Below, piece by piece: positions 35,975-47,120 of a DNA stretch of 64,000 bases. A program made the position numbers and the translations under genes. This stretch comes from Malus domestica. Taxonomy: Eukaryota; Streptophyta; Magnoliopsida; Rosales; Rosaceae. The notes under the pieces are model-generated. The model saw only the letters and a program-made list of their open reading frames with translations, did not search any database and was not told the DNA's origin. The stretch spans positions 2,678,501 through 2,742,500 of the forward strand of contig NC_091675.1 of assembly GCF_042453785.1 (NCBI RefSeq), given 5' to 3'. The first letter of the stretch is position 1. Each line of letters begins with the position of its first letter.

Positions 35975-36578
35975 ACAACAACAACAACAACAAAGCCTTT
36001 TCCCACTAAGTGGGGTCGGCTATATGAATCCTAGAACGCCATTGCGCTCGGTTTTGTGTCATGTCCTCCGTTAGATCCAAGTACTCTAAGTCTTTTCTTA
36101 GAGTCTCTTCCAAAGTTTTCCTAGGTCTTCCTCTACCCCTTCGGCCCTGAACCTCTGTCCCGTAGTCACATCTTTGAACCGGAGCGTCAGTCGGCCTTCT
36201 TTGCACATGTCCAAATCACCGGAGCCGATTTTCTCTCATCTTTCCTACAATTTCGGCTACTCCTACTTTACCTCGGATATCCTCATTCCCAATCTTATCC
36301 TTGCTCGTGTGCCCACACATCCCACAAAGCATCCTCATCTCCGCTACACCCATTTTGTGTACGTGTTGATGCTTCACCGCCCAACATTCTGTGCCATACA
36401 ACATCGCTGGCCTTATTGCCGTCCTATAAAATTTTCCCTTGAGCTTCAGTGGCCTACGACGGTCACACAACACGCCGGATGCACTCTTACACTTCATCCA
36501 TCCAGCTCGTATTCTATGGTTGAGATCTCCATCTCATTCTCCGTTCTCTTGCAAGATAGATCCTAGGTAGCGAAAACG
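35975..36578 (-). mobile_element. 5'-truncated RTE-type LINE copy
   Basis: On the minus strand this matches the C-terminal end of the 41-44 kb LINE ORF in broken frames: [31 protein letters not shown], then [20 protein letters not shown] and RIHIADPT. It ends in a (TTG)n tail (the CAA run at about 35975-35992 on the plus strand), the usual RTE 3' end. Truncation at the 5' side is normal for target-primed reverse transcription. Confidence 0.88.
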
Positions 36579-38189
36579 GTCGCTTTTTGTGATCTTCGCT
36601 AGATTGCTCCGGTCATTAGTGTGGATAAGTATATAAATGGATAGAGATAGGAAAGCAAACACAAGATATACGTGGTTCACCCAGATTGGCTACGTCCACG
36701 GAATAGAAGAGTTCTCATTAATTGTGAAGGGTTTACACAAGTACATAGGTTCATGCTCTCCTTTAATGAGTACAAGTGAATGATTTAGTACAAATGACAT
36801 TAGGAAATATTGTGGGAGAATGATCTCGTAATCACGAAACTTCTAAGTATCGGAGTGTGGTGTCGTCTTGACTTGCCTTATCTGTCTCATAGGTAGATGT
36901 GGCATCTTCTCTGGAAGTACTCTTCCTCCATCCAGGGGTGGTATCTTTAACTGGTGGAGATGCACAAGGTAATGTATCAATTTCACTTGAAGCTTACTTG
37001 TAGTTTCAAGCTTGGTCAAGCGCGATACAAACCATGTAGTAGGAGTCCCCCAAGTCGCCGAGCTAGGGGGTCTGCTGAAAGAGGTGACAGACAAGGTAAG
37101 CAATCAGAGCTCCGACCGATTGTTCACCTTCTCCCCATCTTGCAGCAGCATGAAGGATAAAGAGAAGAAAAATGAGAAGAGATGATATGAGATACTTTTG
37201 CTTTTGAAGAAGTAACTTTCCACAGGCTTATTCTTGAACTGAGCTGGAGGGTTTTCTGGTTTCCTCCAGAGTATAAGGCCGACTGAAGAATTTGAGGGTC
37301 AAAACAAGTCCATCAAATCTAGAGTACGTTCCACCCTGCTGATATGGGATACTTTTGCTTTTGACAGAGTAATGGATGTATCGGCACGTGTGCTGTTACG
37401 CTTGTCTCCACATGCTTCCTTGTATCCTTCGCACTTGCCCTATCTGTTCCTCAAGCAGATGCGGAATCTTCCCTGGAAACATAAGATGGTGAAGATGAGT
37501 ACTCGAGAGCAATGCCAGGTAAGTAATCAGGTAAGGGGTTCCAGGCAGTTAGTTCCTGGCTGGAAGCTTGATTCCAAGTGCTGACTGATTGCTCTCTTTC
37601 TCCTTGTCTTGCAGGTAAAAACAAGGCCAAAGGAAAAGACAGGGAAAAAGCATGATATGGGATACTCTTGCTTTTAACCCTGATGATATGAGATATTCTT
37701 GCTCTAGTATAGCTTGTTTGCAGAGGTATTATCGGGGGGAAAGAAAGCTGAATATTTCGAAAGGCTTCGTTGGGAGTGCCCTCTCAGATATGATGAAGGG
37801 TTGAGCATTTTTGCAGGTCTGCCTGTCCGTTGGGGATGGAGGTCGACATATATAGGAGTCTCCCTAACAAGTAGTAATGCTATTCATTTACCCTGCTTGG
37901 TCATAGCACGGTAGTGGGAGCTGCCAGTTTCACATGTTTTAACTCTGTCAGAGCACTTTGAAAAAGTGGTCTGTGGTATCTGGCTCTCGAGATTCGGAGA
38001 GCGATGCCTCTTCGATTTTTGAGAAAGCAATCATGCTGGGGGTCTAGCTCTCGAGATTCGGAGAGCAGTGTCTCTTCGATTTTTGAGGAAGTAATCATGT
38101 TGGGAGTCTGGCTCTCGAGATTCGGAGGGCGGTGCCTCTTCGATTTTGGAGCAAGCAATCCTGTTGGGAGTGTTGTCTCGAATGTGAGT

Positions 38190-39700
38190 AAAGGTTGGGC
38201 ATGTTTGCTAGTCTACCTTGCCCCGAAGCACAAAGGTTGACACACAGGAACTTTCCAATTATCTAGCAATGGTACTGTTCCTTTACCCTCTCTTCGCTTT
38301 TGAGAAAGTAGTCATGTTGGGAGTCTGGCTCTCGAGATTCGGAGGACGGTGCATCTTCGATTTTGGAGCAAGCAATTTTGTTGGGAGTGTTTTCTCGAAT
38401 GTGAGTAAAGGTTGGGCATGTTTGCTAGTCTACCTTGCCACGAAGCAGAGAGGTTGACACACAGGAACTTTCCAATTATCCAGCAATGGTACTGTTCCTT
38501 TACCCTTGTGGGTAATAATATGGTAGCTAGACCTTCAAAATTTATGTGTCTAAACTTTGTTAGTGCTGTTTCTTTGCTATTCTTTTACCTTTCTTGGTCA
38601 GAGCGATGTAGTGGGAGCTGCAAGCTTCACGTGCTCAACTTTGGCAGAGAACTTTGGCAAAGTTATCTGTGGTACCCATGAGCTATTGTTGCGTGTGGGA
38701 AGTGGGTGATTGAACAGTAAGATTCATGTGCTTTCTACTTCACCAGAAGTCTTCGACAGAATGCCCATAATTTCTGCAAAACTGAGTGTGCGTGTGACAG
38801 GTGCTGACAAGGCTAGAATAGTAGGTGCCTCTTCGATTTCTGAGATCGGCCCTCGTGGTCTCTGACCAGCCCAGCTTTTGAGAAAGCGAGCGCCTCTTCG
38901 ATTGATTTGGAGAACGATGCCTTATCGATTTTTGAGAAAGCAATCATGCTGGGGCTCTGGCTCTCGAAGATTCGGGGAGCAGTGTCTCTTCGATTTTTGA
39001 GAAAGTAATCATGTTGGGAGTCTGGCTCTCGAGATTCGGAGGGCGGTGCCTCTTCGATTTTGGAGCAAGCAATCTTGTTGGGAGTGTTTTCTCGAATGTG
39101 AGTAAAGGTTGGGCATGTTTGCTAGTCTACCTTGCCACGAAGCACAGAGGTTGACACACAGGGACTTTCCAATTATCCAGCAATGGTACTGTTCCTTTAC
39201 CCTCTCTTCGATTTTTAAGAAAGTAGTCATGTTGGGAGTCTGGCTCTCGAGATTCGGAGGACGGTGCCTCTTCGATTTTGGAGCAAGCAATCTTATTGGG
39301 AGTGTTTTCTCGAATGTGAGTAAAGGTTGGGCATGTTTGCTAGTCTACCTTGCCACGAAGCACAGAGGTTGACACACAGGGACTTTCCAATTATCCAGCA
39401 GTGGTACTGTTCCTTTACCCTTGTGGGTAATAATATGGTAGCTAGACCTTCAAAATTTATGGGTCTAAACTTTGTTAGTGCTGTTTCTTTGCTATTCTTT
39501 TACCCTTCTTGGTCAGAGCGATGTAGTGGGAGCTGCAAGCTTCACGTGCTCAACTTTGGCAGAGAACTTTGGCAAAGTTATCTGTGGTACCCATGAGCTA
39601 TTGTTGCGTGTGGGAAGTGGGTGATTGAACAGTAAGATTCATGAGTTTTCTACTTCCCCAGAAGTCTTCGACAGAATGCCCATAATTTCCGCAAAGCTGA
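38190..39700 (+). repeat. nested tandem duplications, about 0.91-kb period
   Basis: The block starting CCCTTGTGGGTAATAATATG at about 38503 recurs about 914 bp later at about 39417 and stays near-identical for about 400 bp (GCTCAACTTTGGCAGAGAAC and CAGAAGTCTTCGACAGAATG in both). A shorter unit of about 210 bp beginning GTGAGTAAAGGTTGGGCATG occurs at about 38186, 38401, 39100 and 39316. The few differences indicate recent unequal exchange, or an assembly artefact. Confidence 0.85.
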
Positions 39701-39740
39701 GTGTGCGTGTGACAGGTGCTGACAAGGCTGGAAAAGTAGG

Positions 39741-39977
39741 TGCCTCTTCGATTTCTGAGATCGGCCCTCGTGGTCTCTGGGGAGCCCAGCTTTTGAGAAA
39801 GCGAGCGCCTCTTCAATTTCTGAGATCGACCTTCGTGGTCTTAGAGCAGCCCAACTTTTGAGAAAGCAAACGCCTCTTCGATTTCTGAGATCAACCCTCG
39901 TGATCTCTAAGCAGCCCAGCTTTTGAGAAAGCAAACGCCTCTTCGATTTCTGAGCAGGCGCCTCTTCGATTTCTGAA
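39741..39977 (+). repeat. 65-bp tandem repeat, about 3.5 units
   Basis: Each unit begins GCCTCTTCGATTTCTGAGAT and ends CAGCTTTTGAGAAAGCAAAC. Three nearly complete units and two shortened ones lie just upstream of the coiled-coil ORF. Confidence 0.85.
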
Positions 39978-40109
39978 GCTCCGTCGAGTGCAGATTTTTA
40001 TAGGGGCTGGCATTAAGTTCCAAAGCACACTTGAATCTCCACCAGTAGAAGCTTCATTCTTGCACTTCTAAGATCTTGATTTGTCCGACCTCTTCTCTCT
40101 TCAACACCT

Positions 40110-40790
40110 TTGAAAATGTCTGGCCCCTCCGACCGTCGTTTTGACTTGAACCTTGTTGAAGAGGCAGCCCCGCCTTCTCCAGACAACATATGGCGCCCAT
40201 CCTTCGTCTCCCCTACTGGTCCTCTTACCGTTGGGGATTCCGTGATGAAGAATGATATGACCGCTGCGGTGGTGGCCAGGAACCTTCTCACCCCCAAAGA
40301 TAACAGACTACTTTCCAAACGGTCTGATGAGTTAGCTGTTAAGGATTCACTGGCTCTCAGTGTTCAGTGTGCAGGTTCTGTGTCTAATATGGCCCAACGC
40401 CTATTTGCTCGAACCCGCCAAGTTGAATCATTGGCGGCTGAAGTGATGAGTCTCAAACAGGAGATTAGAGGGCTCAAGCATGAGAATAAACAGTTGCACC
40501 GGCTCGCACATGACTATGCTACAAACATGAAGAGGAAGCTTGACCAGATGAAGGAAACTGATGGTCAGGTTTTACTTGATCATCAGAGATTTGTGGGTTT
40601 GTTTCAAAGGCATTTATTGCCTTCGTCTTCTGGGGCTGTACCGCATAATGAAGCTCCGAATGATCAACCTCTGATGCCTCCTCCTTCTAGGGTTCTGTCC
40701 AGTACTGAGGCTCCAAATGATCCCCCTCCGGTGCCTTCTCTTTCTGGGGCTCTACCGACTGCTGAGACTTCTCCTAAGCAACCTTTGTGA
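40110..40790 (+). CDS. coiled-coil protein of a high-copy retroelement derivative
   Basis: This 226-aa open frame starts at ATG 40110, or more likely at the internal ATG MSGPSDRRFDLNL (residue 3). It has no enzymatic motif. Residues about 95-150 form a heptad-rich helix (QVESLAAEVMSLKQEIRGLK, KRKLDQMKE). The C-terminal 60 residues are Pro/Ser-rich, with a repeated theme of APNDQPLMPPPS and EAPNDPPPVPS. I know similar proteins as repeat-associated 'uncharacterised' entries in rosid genomes, so it is probably a structural or gag-like product of the surrounding element. Alternative: a domesticated host ORF, which is less likely because the flanks are repeats. Confidence 0.6.
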   Translation: MKMSGPSDRRFDLNLVEEAAPPSPDNIWRPSFVSPTGPLTVGDSVMKNDMTAAVVARNLLTPKDNRLLSKRSDELAVKDSLALSVQCAGSVSNMAQRLFARTRQVESLAAEVMSLKQEIRGLKHENKQLHRLAHDYATNMKRKLDQMKETDGQVLLDHQRFVGLFQRHLLPSSSGAVPHNEAPNDQPLMPPPSRVLSSTEAPNDPPPVPSLSGALPTAETSPKQPL

Positions 40791-41047
40791 AGGCTCCCTC
40801 TTGTGTGTTTATTTTGACTCATGTATATGTACATATTTGTAGCTTATCGGGGATATCAATAAATAAGCTTTCCTTCATTTCAACGTATTGTGTTAAATAC
40901 ACCAAAGCCTTCTTCGCTAAGTTCTTTGAATTTTCTTTTGTTGAAGCTTGTATGTTGAAGCTTTCTGAGTGGAGCATGTAGGTTGGGGTAGTGTTCCCTT
41001 AATTTCCCGAGTGAGGAAAACTTCTCGGTTGGAGACTTGGAAAATCC

Positions 41048-44000
41048 AAGTCACTGAGTGGGATCGGCTATATGAATCTTAGAACGCCATTGTGCTCGAT
41101 CCTGAGTCATGTCCTTCGTTAGATCCAAGTACTCTAAGTCTTTTCTTAGAGTCTCTTCCAAAGTTTTCCTAGGTCTTCCTCTACCCCTTCGGCCTTGAAC
41201 CTCTGTCCCATAGTCGCATCTTCTAATCGGAGCGTCAGTAGGCCTTCTTTGCACATGTCCAAACCACCGTAACCGATTTTCTCTCATCTTTCCTTCAATT
41301 TCGGCTACTCCTACTTTACCCCGGATATCCTCATTCCTAATCTTATCCTTTCTCGTGTGCCCACACATCCAACGAAGCATCCTCATCTCCGCTACACCCA
41401 TTTTGTGTACGTGTTGATGTTTCACCGCCCAACATTCTGTGCCATACAGCATCGCCGGCCTTATTGCCGTCCTATAAAATTTTCCCTTGAGCTTCAGTGG
41501 CATACGGCGGTCACACAACACGCCGGATGCACTCTTCCACTTCATCCATCCAGCTTGTATTCTGTGGTTGAGATCTCCATCTAATTCTCCGTTCTTTTGC
41601 AAGATAGATCCTAGGTAACGAAAACGGTCGCTCTTTGGTATTTCTTGATCTCCGATCCTCACCCCTAACTCGTTTTGGCCTCCATTTGCACTGAACTTGC
41701 ACTCCATATATTCTGTCTTTGATCGGCTTAGGCGAAGACCTTTAGATTCCAACACTTCTCTCCAAAGGTTAAGCTTTGCATTTACCCCTTCCTGAGTTTC
41801 ATCTATCAACACTATATCGTCTGCGAAAAGCATACACCAAGGAATATCATCTTGAATATGTCCTGTTAACTCATCCATTACCAACGCAAAAAGGTAAGGA
41901 CTTAAGGATGAGCCTTGATGTAATCCTACAGTTATGGGAAAGCTTTCGGTTTGTCCTTCATGAGTTCTTACGGCAGTCTTTGCTCCTTCATACATATCCT
42001 TTATAGCTTGGATATATGCTACTCGTACTCCTTTCTTCTCTAAAATCCTCCAAAGAATGTCTCTTGGGACCCTATCATACGCTTTTTCCAAATCTATAAA
42101 GACCATGTGTAAATCCTTTTTCCCATCTCTATATCTTTCCATCAATCTTCGTAAGAGATAGATTGCCTCCATGGTTGAGCGCCCTGGCATGAACCCGAAT
42201 TGGTTGTCCGAAACCCGTGTCTCTTGCCTCAATCTATGCTCAATGACTCTCTCCCAGAGCTTCATTGTATGACTCATTAGCTTAATACCCCTATAGTTCA
42301 TGCAATTTTGTACGTCGCCCTTATTCTTGTAGATAGGCACCAAAGTGCTCGTTCGCCACTCATTTGGCATCTTCTTCGTTTTCAAAATCCTATTGAAAAG
42401 GTCAGTGAGCCATGTTATACCTGTCTCTCCCAAAAGTTTCCACACTTCGATTGGTATATTGTCTGGGCCTATTGCTTTTTTATGCTTCATCTTCTTCAAA
42501 GCTACAACCACTTCTTCCTTCCGGATTCGACGATAAAAAGAGTAGTTTCTACACTCTTCTGAGTTACTCAACTCCCCTAAAGAAGCACTCATTTCATGTC
42601 GTTCATTGAAAAGATTATGAAAATAACCTCTCCATCTGTCTTTAACCGCGTTCTCTGTAGCAAGAACCTTTCCATCCTCATCCTTGATGCACCTCACTTG
42701 GTTTAGGTCCCTTGTCTTCTTTTCCCTTGCTCTAGATAGTTTATAGATATCCAACTCTCCTTCTTTGGTATCTAGTCGTTTATACATATCGTCGTAAGCC
42801 GCTAACTTAGCTTCTCTGACAGCTTTCTTCGCCTCTTGCTTCGCTTTTCTATACCTTTCACCATTTTCATCGGTCCTCTCCTTGTATAAGGCTTTACAAC
42901 ATTCCTTCTTAGCTTTCACCTTTGTTTGTACCTCCTCATTCCACCACCAAGATTCCTTTTGGTGTGGGGCAAAGCCCTTGGACTCTCCTAATACCTCTTT
43001 TGCTACTTTTCGGATACAACTAGCCATGGAATCCCACATTTGGCTAGCTTCCCCCTCTCTATCCCACACACATTGGGTGATTACCTTCTCTTTGAAAATA
43101 ACTTGTTTTTCTTCTTTTAGATTCCACCATCTAGTCCTTGGGCACTTCCAAGTCTTGTTCTTTTGTCTTACTCTTTTGATATGTACATCCATCACCAACA
43201 AGCGATGTTGATTAGCCACGCTCTCTCCTGGTATAACTTTGCAATCCTTACAAGTTATACGATCCCCTTTCCTCATTAGAAGAAAATCTATTTGTGTTTT
43301 TGACGACCCACTCTTGTAGGTGATCACATGTTCTTCTCTCTTCTTAAAGAAGGTGTTGGCTAAGAAGAGATCATATGCCATTGCAAAATCCAAGATAGCT
43401 TCCCCATCCTCGTTTCTCTCCCCAAAACCATGGCCACCATGAAAACCTCCATAGTTGCCTGTCTCCCTGCCCACGTGTCCATTTAAATCTCCTCCTATAA
43501 ATAACTTCTCCGTCTGAGCAATTCCTTGCACCAAGTCTCCAAGATCTTCCCAAAATTTCTCCTTCGAACTCGTATCCAACCCTACTTGAGGTGCGTACGC
43601 ACTAATCACATTGATAAGTTCTTGTCCTATTACAATCTTGATTGCCATGATTCTATCTCCTACCCTCTTGACATCTACAACATCTTGTACCAAGGTCTTG
43701 TCCACGATGATGCCAACACCGTTTCTCGTTCTATTTGTGCCCGAATACCAAAGTTTAAACCCTGAGTTTTCTAGATCCTTTGCCTTACTACCAACCCACT
43801 TAGTTTCTTGTAGGCACATAATATTTATCCTTCTCCTCACCATAACTTCCACTACTTCCATAGATTTTCCCGTTAAGGTTCCTATATTCCACGTTCCTAA
43901 ACGCATTTTGCTCTCTTGAACTCTACCCTTCTGTCCTAGCTTCTTCACCCTCCCCCGTCTAATAGGATCAAAGTACTTCTTTTGTGTGTCCCGGGTAAAG

Positions 44001-44288
44001 TTGATAGGAGCATATGCTCCCAAACAACTTTGAGTGGAGTCGTTCGAAAAGAAGTTTCTATGGCCCCCTTGCTCATTTAACACTGCATCCGGGTGCCGAT
44101 GGAGATACAGCGACCCTTGCTCACTTATCACTGTGCTCGGGTCACACAGCGCGCCACTTACGGGTGACGCCCTAGCTTTAGCGCGATTTTGTTCTGGATT
44201 CATTTTCATAAGGATTCGACGTGATCATGGAGTGCCGGCTGTCGACTACCTGACGCCCTCCCCCTCCTCCTTTATCCGGGCTCGATAA
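41048..44288 (-). mobile_element. RTE-clade non-LTR retrotransposon (LINE), 5' complete
   Basis: The minus-strand element starts near 44288 with a GC-rich leader (GAGCCCGGATAAAGGAGGAG) and runs through one long ORF to 41051. The 3' end stops just after the ORF at AGTGACTTGG, without the (TTG)n tail seen in the 35.97-kb copy. It was therefore 3'-trimmed, or joined to the neighbouring element by recombination. A family B MITE begins 17 bp beyond the 5' end. Confidence 0.88.
41051..44209 (-). CDS. LINE ORF: apurinic endonuclease plus reverse transcriptase, uninterrupted
   Basis: The 1052-aa polyprotein has no stop or frameshift. The endonuclease domain (about 103-345) shows TWNIGTLTG (Asn108), LQETKW (Glu135), [17 protein letters not shown] (Asp241, Asn243), QIDFLL (Asp308) and ANQHRLL (His335), so the catalytic set is complete. 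The reverse transcriptase domain (about 570-830) shows [26 protein letters not shown] (Asp706), [19 protein letters not shown] and FADDIVLID (Asp797, Asp798). The C-terminal part has the RTE-typical [18 protein letters not shown] and [11 protein letters not shown] segments. The protein would nick target DNA and copy LINE RNA at the nick. The first Met of the frame was used as start; the true start may lie later. Confidence 0.93.
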   Translation of the reverse strand: MKMNPEQNRAKARASPVSGALCDPSTVISEQGSLYLHRHPDAVLNEQGGHRNFFSNDSTQSCLGAYAPINFTRDTQKKYFDPIRRGRVKKLGQKGRVQESKMRLGTWNIGTLTGKSMEVVEVMVRRRINIMCLQETKWVGSKAKDLENSGFKLWYSGTNRTRNGVGIIVDKTLVQDVVDVKRVGDRIMAIKIVIGQELINVISAYAPQVGLDTSSKEKFWEDLGDLVQGIAQTEKLFIGGDLNGHVGRETGNYGGFHGGHGFGERNEDGEAILDFAMAYDLFLANTFFKKREEHVITYKSGSSKTQIDFLLMRKGDRITCKDCKVIPGESVANQHRLLVMDVHIKRVRQKNKTWKCPRTRWWNLKEEKQVIFKEKVITQCVWDREGEASQMWDSMASCIRKVAKEVLGESKGFAPHQKESWWWNEEVQTKVKAKKECCKALYKERTDENGERYRKAKQEAKKAVREAKLAAYDDMYKRLDTKEGELDIYKLSRAREKKTRDLNQVRCIKDEDGKVLATENAVKDRWRGYFHNLFNERHEMSASLGELSNSEECRNYSFYRRIRKEEVVVALKKMKHKKAIGPDNIPIEVWKLLGETGITWLTDLFNRILKTKKMPNEWRTSTLVPIYKNKGDVQNCMNYRGIKLMSHTMKLWERVIEHRLRQETRVSDNQFGFMPGRSTMEAIYLLRRLMERYRDGKKDLHMVFIDLEKAYDRVPRDILWRILEKKGVRVAYIQAIKDMYEGAKTAVRTHEGQTESFPITVGLHQGSSLSPYLFALVMDELTGHIQDDIPWCMLFADDIVLIDETQEGVNAKLNLWREVLESKGLRLSRSKTEYMECKFSANGGQNELGVRIGDQEIPKSDRFRYLGSILQKNGELDGDLNHRIQAGWMKWKSASGVLCDRRMPLKLKGKFYRTAIRPAMLYGTECWAVKHQHVHKMGVAEMRMLRWMCGHTRKDKIRNEDIRGKVGVAEIEGKMRENRLRWFGHVQRRPTDAPIRRCDYGTEVQGRRGRGRPRKTLEETLRKDLEYLDLTKDMTQDRAQWRSKIHIADPTQ

Positions 44289-44305
44289 GTCACCTTATTT
44301 TTTTA

Positions 44306-44478
44306 GGGTAATGCTAGTTAGGGATATCAAAATTTTAAACCAAACTTTGTAAACCATATGACAGTTGTTGATGATTGAATTATTACTTAAGTGTTAATTA
44401 ACATACTTAATCCTTATTAGTGACACAAAATATGATTTGCAAATTTAATATAAAATTTTGAATTAACTAGCATTACTC
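44306..44478. mobile_element. MITE, family B
   Basis: Left end GGGTAATGCTAGTTAGGG and right end AACTAGCATTACTC are inverted. The body contains AAATTTTAAACCAAACTTTG, GTTGATGATTGAATTATTAC, AAGTGTTAATTAACATA and CCTTATTAGTGACAC, the family signature read in either direction. Confidence 0.85.
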
Positions 44479-44590
44479 TATTTTTTTTACCAACTTGAGG
44501 CACAAATAGTAACAAACATATCACTTTCTGTTTTTCAATATGAGTCATAAACGAGGGGAGTAGCTGTCAACATTTTCAGTTTCCTGCAAC

Positions 44591-45696
44591 CATGGACCAA
44601 AATATCGATAATATCGGCGAAATTATCATTTTTTTGAGATGACGATATTTCGTGACTTATCCCCCAATATTTCGTGACTTATCCCCCAAAAAATACTTGA
44701 AATTTTCTAAAAAGTCTCAATCTTGAGCATAGAGGGATTCGAACCCCTCCCATTTGACTCCTTTAACGCCTTGACCACCATATCACTTATGTTTTTATGA
44801 AAATATGCTAAAATATATATATATATGGTTTTGTTTTGAATTCTTTTTGCAAGAAACAAATTTGCACATATTCCAAATTTTTTGTGGTATTATATTTTAA
44901 ATTGTGTCAATTAATTACTTAGTCAATGACATGTGGTTTTTAATTTTTCTATTTTTTATTTGGTCACTTACATGTAGGGCTGGAAAAATTTCCCGAAAAT
45001 CCCAAACCAAACCGAAAAAGTTCCAAACCCAAACCGAAAAATCTCAAACCAAAACCATCCCAAAGTTCGGGAATCCCATCTCAAAAAATACTGAAATTTT
45101 CGATATGGGATTGGTTTCCAAATCCCATTTGTTTGGTAATCCCGAAATCCCTAAAAATACCGAAGTATTTGGTTTCTTATTGACTTTTGGGTTTTGGTTC
45201 TTGAAAGCCATTGCCATGGTTGCTGACTACTTTTCACAATACACTTACTCTACACATAGAGATGATGAAGATAATGAAAATTTTGAACCTCATAGGAACT
45301 CTATGCGGTACTAAGTCACTCATGTATCTTACCATGTAATGTATAAAGTGTAAAATATTGTACTAATTCATTATATATAAATGATTATGGTGCGTTTAAA
45401 CTTCTTTCATTAATTACTACATATTTTCTACCCTCACAATGTTTGTCAGCTCGTTATATAATCAACTTAAATCAGTCAAATCCATCATGCAATGCATTTC
45501 ATTCCAATTTTTTGTGATAAACTAATAGATAATTGACTAAATAAACATCCTGCAAAGTTTCAATAAAAATTTACAAGTTTTACTTACAATTTTAGTGGTT
45601 TTTATTCAATTTTTATCGATATCGATAATATTTCGATATTTCCATTAAAATTTCCATATTTTTAGACTACCGATATTTTCGATATCTTAGACCATG
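44591..45696. mobile_element. hAT-like element with 8-bp TSD
   Basis: The 1106-bp segment is bounded by CATGGACCAAAATATCG and CGATATCTTAGACCATG, imperfect inverted ends with repeated ATATCGATAATATCG subterminal motifs. The perfect 8-bp target duplication CCTGCAAC lies at 44583-44590 and 45697-45704, as for hAT transposons. A short open segment near 45200-45313 (YFSQYTYSTHRDDEDNENF) may be a scrap of coding sequence, but no transposase is intact. The stretch 44978-45160, rich in CCCGAAA and CCAAACC, may be a further insertion. Confidence 0.82.
44725..44790 (-). repeat. tRNA-like Pol III promoter segment inside the hAT-like element
   Basis: The minus strand reads ATATGGTGGTCAAGGCGTTA (A-box-like), then GGGGTTCGAATCCCTCTATG (a perfect B box with flanking stem). 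The acceptor stem cannot be formed, so it is not a working tRNA gene. A SINE head or a tRNA pseudogene is the likely source. Confidence 0.6.
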
Positions 45697-45704
45697 CCTG
45701 CAAC

Positions 45705-46326
45705 CTACTTTTGCTAACCTGTTCGCACTTCACATGCACTGCACCCCGATTTCAAGTCAATTAAGGTCGAGTTGGGTCCAATATTTGATCGATCCTTCTC
45801 AGAAACGTACACATGTAGTTGTTTCACCACATCCAAAAATTTCAAGGCAACCTTTATTTGTTATTTGACTTTAAGGATAATCAAAAGAAATATTTGATAA
45901 AAATTGACATTTCCAAATTATTTATTGATAGTTACAGTACTACCACTCTTTGGAATGAAATTTTATTAAACTTTTCACACTTGCGTGTGTCAATGGATTT
46001 CCTGCATTCACACTCTGTCTCGAGGTTTCATGGTTAAGTTGCTTTTCGACTTTTGCTTCACTGTTTAATCTATCCAATGAACAGTAATTGCTCTTAATGA
46101 ACGGTAATTAGTTTTTACATTTCCACTCCTAAATTGAATAGCCCTAACAATAGATAATAAAATACTAGTATTTTTTTAATTTATAATTAAAATTATAGTA
46201 TTTACTTTGGTCAATTTTTGTTTCCCCAGAAATGCAGAGGGAGAGAAAGAGGCTGACAACAAATCAAAACCCCCTCCGATTTGACCTCTCACACTCTGAT
46301 TCCTTGTGGGTTTTTTCCTACTTCCC
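45705..46326. other. intergenic DNA and upstream part of SAR1 fragment leader
   Basis: No gene supported for most of it. The last 90 bp (from about 46236) look like the distal leader of the SAR1-like fragment, which resumes after the element at 46330-47056. Confidence 0.4.
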
Positions 46327-46329
46327 TTA

Positions 46330-47056
46330 GACCATCTCCAATCCTGACCTAAAATCTAAAAATATTTAACCCAGAAAATTTAGGTTTTAGCCCAGAAACA
46401 GTTTTTCTACTCCAATCATTTTGACCTAAAATTTTAGCTCCATATTATCAAAAAATGAATTAAGGCTATTTTTTTAAATTAACTTTTAAAAAAAAAAAAA
46501 TTATGTAGAATATCCTAAATTAATTTTATGAACATTTTAACCTAAAAATATTTAAATTCCGATAAATTTTGAAAAATCATTAAATCAATACATGAAAATC
46601 ATGATAAACCACATAAACTTAAAAAAAAAAATTATTCTAGCCATTGGAAAAAAATATTTAAATTCCGATAAATTTTAAGATTATTCTAGCCATTGGATTT
46701 AAATTTGGACCGTTAGATCTTTTTTTTTACCGTTAGATTTGATTATATTCGATTTAAGCCGTTGGATTCAATAAATATATAAATATAAAAAAAAATTGAA
46801 TGTAGACCATTGGATTAACCAACGGTCCAATTACCACCACCACCCGATAAAGAAAAGTAGCCGTTGGCTACAGGACAGGGCCCACTTTTCACTCTCATCT
46901 GTGGGTCCCAACAGCTTTTGTGGGCTAAATTTGTGACCTATATTTACCTTCTTTTTAAGTTTTAGGTTTTAGGTTTGGTTTAGGTTTTGGGTTGGAGTGG
47001 ATTTGGGGGGAAAAAAAGGGGAAAATTTAGGTTATAAGCCACCATTGGAGATGGTC
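46330..47056. mobile_element. TTA-flanked DNA transposon, non-autonomous
   Basis: The inverted ends are GACCATCTCCAAT on the left and ATTGGAGATGGTC on the right, exact over 13 bp. TTA flanks both ends (46327-46329 and 47057-47059), as for PIF/Harbinger. The 727-bp interior is AT-rich and contains ACCGTTAGATT-like repeats, with no transposase. It lies inside the leader of the SAR1-like fragment. Confidence 0.8.
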
Positions 47057-47120
47057 TTACAACCCCATCGATTGATCTGCTCTTGGAGAAGAATCAGCCG
47101 CCGTCGTCGTAGTCGTTGCC

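Larger units (their letters stand above)
36600..41047 (+). mobile_element. large repeat-rich non-autonomous element (LARD-like)
   Basis: This 4.4-kb stretch between two LINE copies has repeated motifs throughout: GATATGGGATACTTTTGCTTT variants (37180-37700), CTCTCGAGATTCGGAG units (37980-39300), and CCTCTTCGATTTCTGAGATC units near the end. It carries one gag-like coiled-coil ORF (40110-40790) followed by a polyadenylation-like tail (AATAAATAAGC, 40857). No reverse transcriptase or integrase is present. The sequence resembles high-copy Rosaceae large retrotransposon derivatives. LTRs were not delimited; the right side appears cut by the LINE. Confidence 0.55.

Noticed and set aside
38190..39977. 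CRISPR-like array of repeated CCTCTTCGATTTCTGAG strings
   Set aside because: Repeat lengths and spacing vary, spacers are themselves repeated, and the genome is plant nuclear; this is retroelement tandem repetition.
41357..43919. Plus-strand open frames over the LINE
   Set aside because: Shadows of the 1052-codon minus-strand ORF, which has full endonuclease and reverse transcriptase motifs.
44725..44790. Functional tRNA gene on the minus strand
   Set aside because: The B box is good but the acceptor and anticodon stems cannot be formed, and it lies inside a transposon.
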